NCBI GenBank assembly: GCA_016861185.1
Contig: BOKW01000006.1
Coordinates: 124,001-188,000 of the forward strand
DNA: 64,000 nucleotides
Direction: 5' to 3'
From: Betaproteobacteria bacterium
Lineage (GTDB): Bacteria; Pseudomonadota; Gammaproteobacteria; Burkholderiales; Burkholderiaceae_F
This document shows, in pieces, positions 46,516-55,357 of this stretch (the stretch's first letter is position 1; every line of letters begins with the position of its first letter). The notes beneath the pieces are model-generated. The model saw nothing but the letters and a program-made list of their open reading frames with translations, was not told the origin of the DNA and ran no database searches. The position numbers and the translations under genes are program-made.

Positions 46516-48177
46516 ATGACGCCGCTGACGCACCGGCTCGAAGGATGGAAGCACGAAGGCGCCCGCGGGCGCCTTCTTGTTCTGGGTGCGGGCTTCGTCG
46601 CGCTGTACGTCGCGGTCGACGCGGTCACATACATCTTTCCGAGCGAGCCGTTCGCCGCGACCCCGTGGAACCCGCAGCCCGCGCTCGCGCTCGCGCTGAT
46701 CGTGCTCGGCGGCGCGGCGTTCGCGCCGGCAGTGCTCGCCGCCGCCGTGCTCGCCGAAACCTTCGTGCGCGAGGGGCCCGGCGGCGGTTTCGGCTTCATC
46801 GTCGCGTCGAGCGGCATGGGGCTCGCGTACGTGCTGACGGGTCTTGCGGTGCGGTCGAAGACCCGGATCGCCGGCGGTGAGCTGACGCTGCGCGACCTGA
46901 CGTGGTTCGTCGCCTTCGTCGCCGTCGGCGCGGCGCTGTCGTCGATCGTCTACGTCGGAGCCTATCTGCTCGACGGCACGCTGCCGCAGGAGCGCGCCAC
47001 GCGGGTCTTCCTGCGGCTTGCGGTCGGCGACGTGCTCGGACTGATCGGCGTGACGCCGTTGCTCGTGTACCTGACGCGCGGAACGCTGCTGCCGCTGCCG
47101 GCGGCCGATGCGCGGCGCCGCGCGGCGCTGCGCGACTTCGCCGTCTTCGTCCTCGCGCTCGTGCTGACGCTGCTGCTCGTGTTCGCGATCACGCCGTTCG
47201 ACGAGTTCCGGATGTCGTACCTGCTGTTTCTGCCGATGATCGCGTTCGCCCTGCGCCAGGGTGCGGCCGGTGCGGCGCTCGCGGTGCCGCTCGCTCAGCT
47301 CGGCGTGATCATCTCGCTGTACGTGCTCGGCGAAAGAGCGGCCACCGCGTTCGAGTTCCAGATGCTGCTGCTCGCGCTTTCGCTGACGACGCTGTACTTC
47401 GGCGCGCTCGCCGAGGAGCGCGCGCACGCGGCCGACGCGCTCGCGCAGCGCGAGCAGCAGTTGCGCGAACAGCAGGCGCGGCTGAACCAGGCGCAGCGCA
47501 TGGCGGCCGCGGCGGAGCTGGCGGCTTCGCTCGCGCACGAGCTGAACCAGCCGCTGTCGGCGATCGGCACCTACGCCGGCGCCTGCCGGATGCTCGCCGC
47601 CGGCGGCGACGCGTCGCGCCGCGAGCTGCAGGAGGCGCTGACGCAGGTCGTGCGCGAGAGCGCGCGCGCCGGCGAGTTCGTCCGGCGCATGCGCGACTTT
47701 TTCCGCACCGGCGCGGCCGACGTCGAACGCACCGCACCGTCCGATCTGATCGAGGCCGCGCACGACCAGGTGCGCGACCGCCTCGAGCGCCACGGCGTGC
47801 TGTGGACGAGCCGGATCGAGCCCGGCCTGCCCGCGGTCGCGGTGGATCGCGTGCAGATCGGCGCCGTGCTCGGCAATCTGCTCGCCAACGCGATCGAGGC
47901 CGTCGTCGCCGCGCCCCCGCCGCGCGCGATCGAGGTGCGCGCGCTGCGTTCGGGCGACGGTCTGGTGCGCATCGAGGTCGAAGACAGCGGGCCCGGCGTG
48001 GCGCTCGAAGTGCGCGACCGCCTGTTCCAGCCGATGGCCACCAGCAAACCCGGGGGAATGGGCCTGGGCCTGGCGATGGCGCGCACGATCGCGCAGCGGC
48101 ATGGTGGTAGCCTTTGGCTCGACGCGACGCGCTCGAGAACGACCTTTTGCCTGGAGTTGCCTGCCGATGACCGCTGA
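46516..48177 (+). CDS. MASE1-domain sensor histidine kinase
   Basis: A 553-residue kinase. Residues about 20-310 form a multi-pass MASE1 sensor domain (FPSEPFAATPWNPQPALALALIVLGG, VGDVLGLIGVTPLLVYL). A short coiled coil follows, then the phosphoacceptor domain with His341 in SLAHELNQPLSAIGTYAGA. The ATPase domain has NLLANAIEA (N box), DSGPGV (G1) and GMGLGLAMARTIAQRHGG (G2). The HELNQPL form is typical of FixL-like kinases. The response regulator gene overlaps its end by 11 bases. A terminator-like hairpin covers codons 14-21, which makes either the start or the early expression unusual. Confidence 0.88.
   Translation: MTPLTHRLEGWKHEGARGRLLVLGAGFVALYVAVDAVTYIFPSEPFAATPWNPQPALALALIVLGGAAFAPAVLAAAVLAETFVREGPGGGFGFIVASSGMGLAYVLTGLAVRSKTRIAGGELTLRDLTWFVAFVAVGAALSSIVYVGAYLLDGTLPQERATRVFLRLAVGDVLGLIGVTPLLVYLTRGTLLPLPAADARRRAALRDFAVFVLALVLTLLLVFAITPFDEFRMSYLLFLPMIAFALRQGAAGAALAVPLAQLGVIISLYVLGERAATAFEFQMLLLALSLTTLYFGALAEERAHAADALAQREQQLREQQARLNQAQRMAAAAELAASLAHELNQPLSAIGTYAGACRMLAAGGDASRRELQEALTQVVRESARAGEFVRRMRDFFRTGAADVERTAPSDLIEAAHDQVRDRLERHGVLWTSRIEPGLPAVAVDRVQIGAVLGNLLANAIEAVVAAPPPRAIEVRALRSGDGLVRIEVEDSGPGVALEVRDRLFQPMATSKPGGMGLGLAMARTIAQRHGGSLWLDATRSRTTFCLELPADDR
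46555..46576 (+). terminator. terminator-like hairpin inside the histidine kinase 5' end
   Basis: A perfect 22-base palindrome (10-bp arms of the type GAAGGCGCCC) followed by TTGTTCT. It lies 101 bases after the ssb stop and would make sense as the ssb terminator. However, it falls inside the first codons of the kinase frame. If functional it would attenuate kinase expression, and it may mean the true kinase start is further downstream. Confidence 0.5.
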
Positions 48178-48829
48178 CGCCGCCCCGATCGGGGACAACA
48201 CGAGCTTCGAAGGATCGACCGTTTACGTCGTCGAGGACGACAAGGCGGTGCGCGACTCGCTGCTGCTGCTGCTGCGGCTGCGCGGCTACGCGCCGAGCGG
48301 CTACGAAAGCGCGGAGGACTTCCTGCAGCTCGACGCGCTGCTGCGGCCCGCCTGCGCGCTGGTCGACGTGCGGTTGCCGGGGATCGACGGCCTGGCCCTG
48401 CAGCGGCGGCTCAAGGAGCGCCACCCCGGCCTGCCCGTGATCGTGATCACCGGCCACGGCGACGTGGCGACCGCACGCAGCGCCTTGCGCGACGGCGCGG
48501 TCGATTTTCTCGAAAAGCCGATCGACGAACACGAACTGCTCGACGCCGTGACCGTCGCGCTCGCCAGCGACCAGCGCCGCGTGGCGCAGGCGCGCGACCG
48601 CGAGGAGATCACCGCGCGGCTGGCGCGACTCACCGCGCGCGAACTCGAGGTGTTCGAGCGCATCACCAACGGACAGCACAATCGCGAGATCGCCGAGGAA
48701 TTCGGCATCAGCCCGCGCACGGTCGAAGTGCACCGCTCGCGCATCATGGAGAAGCTGCAGGCGCGCCGCGTGGCCGACCTGTTCCGCCTGCGCTTCGAGC
48801 TCGAACAGAGCAGTCCGCCGGTTGCGTAG
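48167..48829 (+). CDS. FixJ-family two-component response regulator
   Basis: A 220-residue regulator with a receiver domain (VYVVEDDKAVRDSLLLLLRLRGY, phospho-Asp in LVDVRLPGIDG, Lys in FLEKPIDEHELL) and a C-terminal LuxR-type HTH (LTARELEVFERITNGQHNREIAEEFGISPRTVEVHRSRIMEKL). The domain order and the EKPI segment are those of FixJ. ATG 48167 overlaps the kinase gene by 11 bases, so the two form a coupled kinase-regulator pair. Targets cannot be read here; no adjacent gene has an obvious tie. Confidence 0.9.
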   Translation: MTADAAPIGDNTSFEGSTVYVVEDDKAVRDSLLLLLRLRGYAPSGYESAEDFLQLDALLRPACALVDVRLPGIDGLALQRRLKERHPGLPVIVITGHGDVATARSALRDGAVDFLEKPIDEHELLDAVTVALASDQRRVAQARDREEITARLARLTARELEVFERITNGQHNREIAEEFGISPRTVEVHRSRIMEKLQARRVADLFRLRFELEQSSPPVA

Positions 48830-48940
48830 GCGCGTCCGCGCATAGCGCCGGCTACGTACGGGCGGCGACGAATGGTCGCCGCGCGTCGGCGCGCTTATCT
48901 TGCAGACGCGCGGCGGCGCAAGCGCCGCGGCGCTTGCTGC

Positions 48941-49462
48941 ATGGCCGTCCCCAAACTGCTCGATCCGGAAACCGCAACGAACGCGGCCGACCCCGCGTCG
49001 GCCGCGCAGGCGGACCGCGCGCTCGTGCGGCTCGCGGCGGCGGCCGAGCGCGTCGCGGTGCTTTCGCGCGCCACGCTCGACGCCGTCGACCTCGCGTGCA
49101 CGACGCTCGTGCGGCTGCAGCGCCGCGAAGCCGCGGATGACGTGCTGCTGTTCTGGTTCGAGCCGCGCGATTCGATCCACGTCGAGCGGATGTGGAGCCG
49201 CGAGCGCATCGACCAGTGGCTCGCGCAGCAGCGCGCGGCAATCGAGCAGGCCGCACGCGCGCGACTGACGCAGGTCGGCGCGCGGGCAACCGTCGTGTGC
49301 GGCATCTGCGATGCGCGCAAGCTCGGGCTGCTCGTCGAGGACGCCGGCGCGGACCTCGTCGTGCTGCCGCGCCCGCGCGCCGACCTCACGCCGGCCGGCC
49401 CCGATTGGTGGGCGATCCACGTGACGCTGCGCGACGTCGCTCGACCGGTGCTGATCGTCTAG
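48941..49462 (+). CDS. UspA-like universal stress family protein, probable
   Basis: A 173-residue protein without signal or membrane segments. The second half has the alternating pattern of the Usp fold: AIEQAARARLTQVGARATVVCGI, then LLVEDAGADLVVLPRPRADLT and a C-terminal VARPVLIV that matches the usual last strand. The first half is helical, and the ATP-binding G-x2-G-x9-G motif is not evident, so it may not bind nucleotide. I chose ATG 48941; the frame begins earlier with an arginine-rich stretch. A strong terminator lies 210 bases downstream. Confidence 0.55.
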   Translation: MAVPKLLDPETATNAADPASAAQADRALVRLAAAAERVAVLSRATLDAVDLACTTLVRLQRREAADDVLLFWFEPRDSIHVERMWSRERIDQWLAQQRAAIEQAARARLTQVGARATVVCGICDARKLGLLVEDAGADLVVLPRPRADLTPAGPDWWAIHVTLRDVARPVLIV

Positions 49463-49670
49463 ACGAGCACGAACGCGATCGTGCAGGCTTGTACGTACGC
49501 TGTTGTGCGAATTTCGCCGCGCGTGTGGCGCCAGTATCGTGCAGTCGTCGTTGCGCAACTGCGGCATCGGCGGGAGACCACCGCCGACCGCGACGCGGAT
49601 CTGCGGCGGTTGCGCGACGGTTACCAGCGACGGCAGCAAGCAAGCGAGGTCATTTCCTCCTCGCATTGAG

Positions 49671-49709
49671 GCCCGCGGGTGCCGCGAGGCTCCGCGGGCT
49701 CTTTTTTTT
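49671..49709 (+). terminator. rho-independent terminator
   Basis: GCCCGCGG (49671-49678) pairs with CCGCGGGC (49692-49699) across a 13-base loop, followed by a run of eight T at 49702-49709. It lies 209 bases after the UspA-like stop, a long distance for a simple operon end, so an unannotated short transcript may precede it. Confidence 0.85.
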
Positions 49710-49771
49710 GCCCATTCCATCCCATCCACTACGATCCGACCGCGAGTGCGAGCGCGCGCATTGGTTTGCCG

Positions 49772-50983
49772 ATGACCGATTCGAGCTTCTTTCCCGACTG
49801 GCCCGCCGACTGGCCCGGCGCGTTGTCGCTCGCGCTGCTCACGCTCGCGGCGAGCCTTGCCGGCGAGTTCGCCGCGCGCTGGCGCGTGCCGCGCCTGGTC
49901 GGTTACACGCTGGCGGGCTTCGTCTTCGCGCTGCTCGCCTATGGGCTGGCGCAGGTCGATCTGGTGGCGATCGCGCCGGCCGATGCGGAACTGGCGATCG
50001 GCATCGCCGCGGCGCTGATCCTGTTCGACCTCGGCCAGCGCGTCTCCTGGGGCTGGCTGCGGCGCAACCCCGCGCTGCTCGCCACCAGCATCGCCGAAAG
50101 CCTGCTCACTTTCGGCGCGGTGTTCGTCGCGCTGCGCGCGCTCGGCATGGCCGCGCTGCCGGCGGTGATGACGGCGGCGATCGGGATCGCGACCTCGCCG
50201 GCGGTCGTGCTGGCGATCACGCGCGAAGTGCGCGCGCAGGGACAGGTCACCGAGCGGCTGCTGCTGCTGACCGCGCTGAACTGCATCTACGCGGTCGTGC
50301 TGTCGACGCTGCTGCTCGCGTGGGTGCACGTCGAGTCGCGCGGCGTGCTCGACACGTGGGTGCTGCAGCCGCTCTACCTCGTCGTCGGCGCGCTGGTCCT
50401 CGCCGCGGCCGCGGCGCAGGCGATGCTCGCGGTACTGCGCTACGTCGGCCGCGAGCGCGCGAGCCAGATCGCGGTCGTGCTCGCCTTCGTCGGCGTCGTC
50501 TTCGCGCTGGCGCAGGTGCTGCGGCTGTCGCCGCTGCTCGCGCTGCTGACCTTCGGCGCCTTCGCGCGCGCGTTCGACCGCGAGCGGCGGCTGATGGCGG
50601 CCGACCTCGGCCTGCCGGCGGCGCTCGCGCTGCTGATCTTCTTCGCGCTGTCGTTCGCGACCGTCGACCTCTCGCTGCTCGCGCCTGCGTGGCTGCCGGC
50701 GCTTGCGCTCGTGCTGGTGCGCGTCGCGGCGAAGATCGGCGCGAGCGTGGCGCTCGCGCACGCCTCGGGGCTCGCGTGGCGCAAGGGCGCGTGGCTCGGC
50801 GTGGGCCTGGCGCCGATGTCGGCCGTCGCGCTGCTGATGTCGCGCGAGCTGGCGGTGGCCTATCCGCAGCTCGGCGCGCAGGTGGGTGCGGTGATCTTCT
50901 CCTCCGTGTTCGTGCTGCAGATCGGCGGCGCGCTGCTGCTGGCGTGGGCGCTGCGCGCCACCGGCGAGGCGAGGGAGGCGTGA
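49772..50983 (+). CDS. CPA2 family cation:proton antiporter without RCK domain
   Basis: A 403-residue membrane protein with about eleven to twelve hydrophobic segments. WRVPRLVGYTLAGFVFALL, LAIGIAAALILFDLGQRVSW and AAIGIATSPAVVLAITREVRAQG show the sodium/proton-exchanger fold of the CPA2 class. No nucleotide-binding RCK domain follows, unlike the antiporter at 34753. ATG 49772 was chosen as the first in a plausible position. The stop overlaps the start of a YbdK-type ligase gene (TGATG), so their synthesis is coupled and the two may act together. Confidence 0.82.
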   Translation: MTDSSFFPDWPADWPGALSLALLTLAASLAGEFAARWRVPRLVGYTLAGFVFALLAYGLAQVDLVAIAPADAELAIGIAAALILFDLGQRVSWGWLRRNPALLATSIAESLLTFGAVFVALRALGMAALPAVMTAAIGIATSPAVVLAITREVRAQGQVTERLLLLTALNCIYAVVLSTLLLAWVHVESRGVLDTWVLQPLYLVVGALVLAAAAAQAMLAVLRYVGRERASQIAVVLAFVGVVFALAQVLRLSPLLALLTFGAFARAFDRERRLMAADLGLPAALALLIFFALSFATVDLSLLAPAWLPALALVLVRVAAKIGASVALAHASGLAWRKGAWLGVGLAPMSAVALLMSRELAVAYPQLGAQVGAVIFSSVFVLQIGGALLLAWALRATGEAREA

Positions 50984-52110
50984 TGAGCGAAACGCTGGAG
51001 TTCACGAAGTCGGACGCGCTGACGATGGGCGTGGAGCTGGAGCTGCAGATCGTCGATCGGCGCACCGGCGATCTGACGCGCGGCGCCTCCGACCTGATCC
51101 ATCTGATCGAGCGCAAGCCGTATCCCGGCGACATCAAACCCGAGATCACCGAAAGCATGATCGAGATCTCGACCAAGGTGCACACCCAGTTCGGTCCGTT
51201 GCGCGACGAACTGCGCGCGATCCGCGACACGCTGGTGCAGGCCGCCGACAGGCTCGATCTGGCGATCGCCGGCGGCGGCGCGCATCCGTTCCAGCGCTGG
51301 CACGAGCGGCAGATCTTCGACCGGCCGAGGTTCCGCCACGTCGCCGGTCTGTACGGCTATCTCGCCAAGCAGTTCACCGTGTTCGGCCAGCACGTGCACA
51401 TCGGCTGCGCGAGCGGCGACGCGGCGATGCCGCTGCTGCACAGCCTGGCGCGCTACGTGCCGCACTTCATCGCGCTCGCGGCGTGCAGCCCGTACTACCA
51501 GGGTGTCGACACCGCGTTCGACTGCTCGCGCCTGAACACGGTGTTCGCGTTCCCGCTGTCGGGGCGCGCACCCTTCGTCACCGACTGGGCGGGTTTCGAG
51601 GCGTACTTCGCGAAGATGAAGCGGCTCGGCGTGGTCGAGAGCATGAAGGACTTCTACTGGGACATCCGCCCGAAACCCGAATACGGAACGATCGAGATCC
51701 GCGTGTTCGACACGCCGCTGACGGTCGATCGCGCCGCGGAACTGGCGGGCTACCTGCAGGCGGTGTGCGCGATGCTGGTCGACACCGGCGCGCGGCCCGA
51801 GTCCGAGGACATCTACCTCGCCTACAGCTACAACCGCTTCCAGGCGTGCCGCTTCGGGCTCGAAGCGCAGTTGATCGACGTCGTTTCCGGCGCGTCGATC
51901 CCGCTGCACCGCGACGTGCTCGACACGGTCGAGCGCTGCCGCCCGTACGCGGAGCGGCTCAAGTCCAGCGAGGCGCTCGACGCGATCGAAGCGCTCGTCC
52001 GCGCCCACGGCAACCAGGCGCGCTGGCAGCGCGAGACCTACCAGCAATCGCGTTCGCTCGCGGAAGTGGTCCTGCGCAGCGCGTCGCTTTGGTCGCGTCG
52101 CAGCGCGTAA
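50983..52110 (+). CDS. YbdK family carboxylate-amine ligase
   Basis: A 375-residue protein of the glutamate-cysteine ligase type 2 family (GCS2). TMGVELELQIVDRRTGDL, DIKPEITESMIEISTKVH, and FGQHVHIGCASGD are the conserved active-site segments that bind ATP, Mg and the acidic substrate. The YbdK group has weak glutamate-cysteine ligase activity in vitro; its natural substrate is not established. Partnership with a cation antiporter could hint at a glutathione-like regulator of the transporter, as in Kef systems, but this is inference. Confidence 0.88.
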   Translation: MSETLEFTKSDALTMGVELELQIVDRRTGDLTRGASDLIHLIERKPYPGDIKPEITESMIEISTKVHTQFGPLRDELRAIRDTLVQAADRLDLAIAGGGAHPFQRWHERQIFDRPRFRHVAGLYGYLAKQFTVFGQHVHIGCASGDAAMPLLHSLARYVPHFIALAACSPYYQGVDTAFDCSRLNTVFAFPLSGRAPFVTDWAGFEAYFAKMKRLGVVESMKDFYWDIRPKPEYGTIEIRVFDTPLTVDRAAELAGYLQAVCAMLVDTGARPESEDIYLAYSYNRFQACRFGLEAQLIDVVSGASIPLHRDVLDTVERCRPYAERLKSSEALDAIEALVRAHGNQARWQRETYQQSRSLAEVVLRSASLWSRRSA

Positions 52111-52114
52111 ACAG

Positions 52115-52216
52115 ACCCCCCCTTTCGTGAAGGGGGGCGGGGGGGATCTCTCGTTGCGTCTCCTTGCTCTGCCGCTTGAAATCCCCCTCCGGTCCCCCTT
52201 TAAAGAGGGGGAAGGG
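52115..52216. repeat. palindromic C/T-rich intergenic repeat, copy 3
   Basis: Two hairpins, CCCCCCTTTCGTGAAGGGGGG and TCCCCCTTTAAAGAGGGGGA-like, flank a spacer with GGGGGGATCTC and GAAATCCCCCTCC. It fills the gap between the convergent YbdK ligase and the inositol-monophosphatase-family gene. The overall layout matches the copy starting at 63149. In this position it could act as a bidirectional terminator or RNA stabiliser. Confidence 0.55.
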
Positions 52217-52218
52217 GT

Positions 52219-53037
52219 TCAACCTGCGCCACGCAGCACCGCAAGCACTTCTTCGTGCAACGGACCCGCCGTCGCGATCAGCGACGGCCGCGCCAGCGGA
52301 TCGCCGCCGCTCCAGCCGGTGACCGTGCCGCCCGCGCCTTCGACCACGGGGATGATTGCGGCGACGTCCCAGTATGCGAGCGAAGGATCGAGCATCACGT
52401 CCGCGCCGCCGGTGGCGAGCGCAAAGTAGCCGAAGCAGTCGCCCCACGTGCGATACAGCTTCGCCCGGCGGATCAGCGCTTCGACCGCGGGGCCGCCGGC
52501 TTGCTCGCCGGTCGACCAGTGCGTGGTCGCGAGCACCGTCGCGTCCTCGAGCCGCGCGCAGGCGCGCACGCGCGCGACGCGCTCGGTTCCGTCGGTGCGA
52601 TACAGCCGGCATTCCCCGCGGTGGCCGATCAGCGCCACACCGGCCGCCGGATGCGCGAGCGCGCCGAGCAGCGGCCGGAAGCCGGCACCGTCGTCGCGCT
52701 CGAGCGCGATCAGCGTTCCGAACAGGAAGCAGTTCGTGATGAACGCGCGCGTGCCGTCGACCGGATCGAGCACCCAGCGGTAGCGCGTGCCGTGCTTGAC
52801 GCCGAACTCCTCGCCGAGGATGCCGTGGCCCGGATAGCGCCCCTCGATCAGGGCGCGCATCGCTTCCTCCGCGCCGCGGTCGGCGCGCGTGACCGGAGAG
52901 GCGTCGCTCTTCGTGTCGACCGCGGTGCCGCTCAGAAACAGCGGGCGGATCACGCCGAACGCGCAGCCGATCAGCTCGTGGACGAAGGGAACGAACTCGC
53001 GCAGTTCGGCGGCGTCGGCGTAGGCGGTGTAGTTCAC
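52219..53037 (-). CDS. inositol monophosphatase family protein (histidinol-phosphatase HisN-like)
   Basis: About 272 residues of the metal-dependent inositol monophosphatase fold. SPVTRADRGAEEAMR, GILGEEFG, the metal-binding DPVDGTRAFITN and the later LAYWDVAAIIPVVEGAGG are all intact. The DGTRAFITN form is typical of HisN-type histidinol phosphatases, but inositol or other sugar phosphates are possible. The frame goes up to GTG 53097; I chose GTG 53037 because it gives the usual length. Neither has a clear ribosome binding site. It is 74 bases downstream of the PhnZ-like gene on the same strand and may be its last co-transcribed neighbour. Confidence 0.8.
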   Translation of the reverse strand: MNYTAYADAAELREFVPFVHELIGCAFGVIRPLFLSGTAVDTKSDASPVTRADRGAEEAMRALIEGRYPGHGILGEEFGVKHGTRYRWVLDPVDGTRAFITNCFLFGTLIALERDDGAGFRPLLGALAHPAAGVALIGHRGECRLYRTDGTERVARVRACARLEDATVLATTHWSTGEQAGGPAVEALIRRAKLYRTWGDCFGYFALATGGADVMLDPSLAYWDVAAIIPVVEGAGGTVTGWSGGDPLARPSLIATAGPLHEEVLAVLRGAG

Positions 53038-53110
53038 GGGAAGCGCGGCTCGGTCGGGTGCCGCGATGTTAAGCGAGCGCGCGGCGCTTTCGCGCACGCG
53101 CAGGCGGTGG

Positions 53111-53677
53111 TTACCGGCGCGCGACGCGGGCGGCGACGGCGAGGTAGTGGGAGAAGGGCGGCGTGGCGGCCCCTTCGACTTTCGCGAGATCGTCCCAGCG
53201 GCGCAGCCTCACCGCGTCGGCGGCAAACGGCTGCGCGATGAAGGCGTGGGCTTCCGCGGCGGTGAAGACGCCGCCTTGCAGCTCGAGGCTGCGCTTCGAG
53301 TCCTCCGACAGCGCGGCCCAATACTCGGCGCCGGACAGCGTGCCGTCGCCGTGCACGCACAGGTAGCGTTTGGCGTCGACGTGCAGCTTGATCGGCTGCA
53401 GTACCTCGTCGCCGAACAGACCGCGCAGGAAGGGCAGCGCGACATACTGGTGCTTGTCGTCGACGCCGCGCAGCGTCGGCGTCTCTCCCTGGTCGTTGAT
53501 CAGGTGGCCGAGGTCGTGCAGAAAGGCCGCGGTGATCAAGGCGTCGCCGGCGCCGGCGCGTTCGGCAAGCTGCGCCGACTGCAGCGCATGTTCGAGCTGA
53601 GTCACCGGTTCACCGCTGTAGAGGCGATCGCCCTTCGCGTCGAACAGGCGCGCGATATCGTCGAGCGAAAGGGCCAT
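53111..53677 (-). CDS. phosphonate-degradation-associated HD domain protein (PhnZ-like)
   Basis: A 188-residue HD-domain protein of the group seen in phosphonate degradation operons (TIGR03276 type), related to PhnZ, a mixed-valence di-iron oxygenase that cleaves 1-hydroxy-2-aminoethylphosphonate. Tyr20, Glu23, His30, His54-Asp55, His58, His76, His99 and Lys103 line up with the Tyr, Glu, His, HD and Lys positions I recall for PhnZ. The hydroxylase partner of PhnZ, a 2-oxoglutarate enzyme, is not in the window, so oxygenase activity is inferred. Its ATG follows the Na/Pi transporter stop with no gap. It shares the minus strand with phnR-phnA-phnY. Confidence 0.78.
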   Translation of the reverse strand: MALSLDDIARLFDAKGDRLYSGEPVTQLEHALQSAQLAERAGAGDALITAAFLHDLGHLINDQGETPTLRGVDDKHQYVALPFLRGLFGDEVLQPIKLHVDAKRYLCVHGDGTLSGAEYWAALSEDSKRSLELQGGVFTAAEAHAFIAQPFAADAVRLRRWDDLAKVEGAATPPFSHYLAVAARVARR

Positions 53678-55357
53678 CTACGCGTGGCGCTCGTCGTGCT
53701 TGAACAGCAGCGGCTGCTCGGCGCCGAGCACGCGCGTCTTCGACAGCACGCCGGCGGACTCCAGGATCGGGTAAGCGATCGAGCAGAACAGCGAGTTGAT
53801 GCGCTTGAAGTCCGCCAGCAGATCCAGGTGCAGCGAGCTCGTCTCGATCGACTGCGGCGTGTTGCCCGACAGCCGCTGCAGATGGCTGTCGGCGTAGCGC
53901 ATCTCCAGTTCGCGGAACGCGACTTTCTCCGCCATCAACTGCTGCGCCGACTTGAAGTCGCCGTTCAGGAACACCGCGATCGCCAGTTTCAGGTTCGCGA
54001 GCAGCCGCGCGTGCAGATGCTCGATCTCCTGCATGCCGGCGTCGGAGAACGACAGCCCGAGCTGGATCTTGCGTTCGGCGATGTCGATCAGCACGCGCTC
54101 GATGATGTCGCCGACGTGCTCCATGTTGATCGTGAACTGGATGATGTCGGTCCAGCGCTTGGACTCGCGCTCTTCGAGCGCCTCGCGGCTGACCTGCGCG
54201 AGGTACAGCTTGATCGCGGTGTACAGGCGGTCGATCTCGTCGTCGCGCTTGCGCAGCGATTCGGCGAGCTGGAAGTCGTTGGTCTTCAGCACGGTCAGCA
54301 GGCCGGTCAGCATGTCCTGCACGATGTCGGCGAGCCGGATCGCCTCGCGCGCGGCGCAGCCGATCGCCAGCGCCGGCGTGGCGAGCGCGGTCGCGTCGAG
54401 ATGGCGCGGCGTGCCCGGCGTTTCCTTCGCGGCCTCGGCCGGCATCCACGCCTCGACCAGCCGCGCGATCTTCGACACCAGCGGCAGGAACAGCAGCGCC
54501 ACGACGAGATTGAACGCCAGATGCATGTTGACGACCATGCGCTGCGGCGTCGGGTCGAGCGCGGCGAGCCATTGCACCGCAAACGGCAGCAGCGGCAGCG
54601 CGATCAGGCAGCCCACCCCCTTGAACAGGAAGTTGCCGAGCGGCACGCGGCGCGTCAGCGGATCGGACTTCAACGTGGTCAGCACGACGAGCAGCCCGCT
54701 GCCGAGGTTGGCGCCGACGACGATCGCCAGCGCCACCTGCACCGGGATCACGTGCGACGCGGTCAGCGCCGCCGTCAGCAGGACGACCGCGAGGCTCGAG
54801 TAGCACGCGATCGCGAACAGCGCGCCGATCAGCATGTCGAACAGCATGTCGCCGGAGAGCTGCGAGAACAGCACCTTGACGCCGGTCGCATGCGTCAGCG
54901 GCGCGGTGGCCTGCATGATCATCTGCAGCGCGAGGATCATCACGCCGAGCCCGAGCACGATCTTGCCGATCTGGCCGGCGCGTTCGTTCTTCTTCGACAG
55001 GTAGACGATCACGCCGGCGGCGATCAGCAGCGGCGCGAGCCACGACAGGTTCAGCGAAAACACCTGCACCATCAGCGCGGTGCCGACGTCGGCGCCGAGC
55101 ATCACCGCGAGCGCCGCGGCCGTGGCGATCGCGCCCTGGCCGACGAAGGTCGAAGTCAGCAGCGCGGTCGCGGTCGAACTCTGCAGCAGCCCGGTCACGC
55201 CGATGCCGGCGAGGAAGGCGGTCGCGCGCCGGCCCACACTGCGCCGCAGGACCTGCCGCAGGTTCGCGCCGGCCACGCGCAGCACGCCGGTCCGGACGAT
55301 GTGCGTCCCCCAGACCAGCAGGGCGATCGCGGCGATCAGGTTCAGCAGCGTCTGCAT
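53678..55357 (-). CDS. Na/Pi cotransporter family protein
   Basis: A 559-residue protein with two repeated transporter modules (LIAAIALLVWGTHIVRTGVLRVAGANLRQVL, then LLQSSTATALLTSTFVGQGAI and later VVGANLGSGLLVVLTTL). The QSSTAT motif is the hallmark of Na/phosphate symporters (NptA/YjbB). The last 200 residues form a helical PhoU-like domain. In bacteria such proteins can export or import phosphate. Placed with phosphonate breakdown genes, which release phosphate, it may balance internal phosphate. The stop codon abuts the ATG of the PhnZ-like gene. Confidence 0.88.
   Translation of the reverse strand: MQTLLNLIAAIALLVWGTHIVRTGVLRVAGANLRQVLRRSVGRRATAFLAGIGVTGLLQSSTATALLTSTFVGQGAIATAAALAVMLGADVGTALMVQVFSLNLSWLAPLLIAAGVIVYLSKKNERAGQIGKIVLGLGVMILALQMIMQATAPLTHATGVKVLFSQLSGDMLFDMLIGALFAIACYSSLAVVLLTAALTASHVIPVQVALAIVVGANLGSGLLVVLTTLKSDPLTRRVPLGNFLFKGVGCLIALPLLPFAVQWLAALDPTPQRMVVNMHLAFNLVVALLFLPLVSKIARLVEAWMPAEAAKETPGTPRHLDATALATPALAIGCAAREAIRLADIVQDMLTGLLTVLKTNDFQLAESLRKRDDEIDRLYTAIKLYLAQVSREALEERESKRWTDIIQFTINMEHVGDIIERVLIDIAERKIQLGLSFSDAGMQEIEHLHARLLANLKLAIAVFLNGDFKSAQQLMAEKVAFRELEMRYADSHLQRLSGNTPQSIETSSLHLDLLADFKRINSLFCSIAYPILESAGVLSKTRVLGAEQPLLFKHDERHA

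Noticed and set aside
49481..49669. 62-codon frame before the terminator, as a definite gene
   Set aside because: Third-position composition is unlike the neighbours and nothing is recognisable, so it is kept only as a possibility in the findings.
47309..50761. 1150-residue minus-strand frame over the kinase, regulator and antiporter genes
   Set aside because: Arg/His/Glu-rich with no domain and fully antisense to several well-supported genes.
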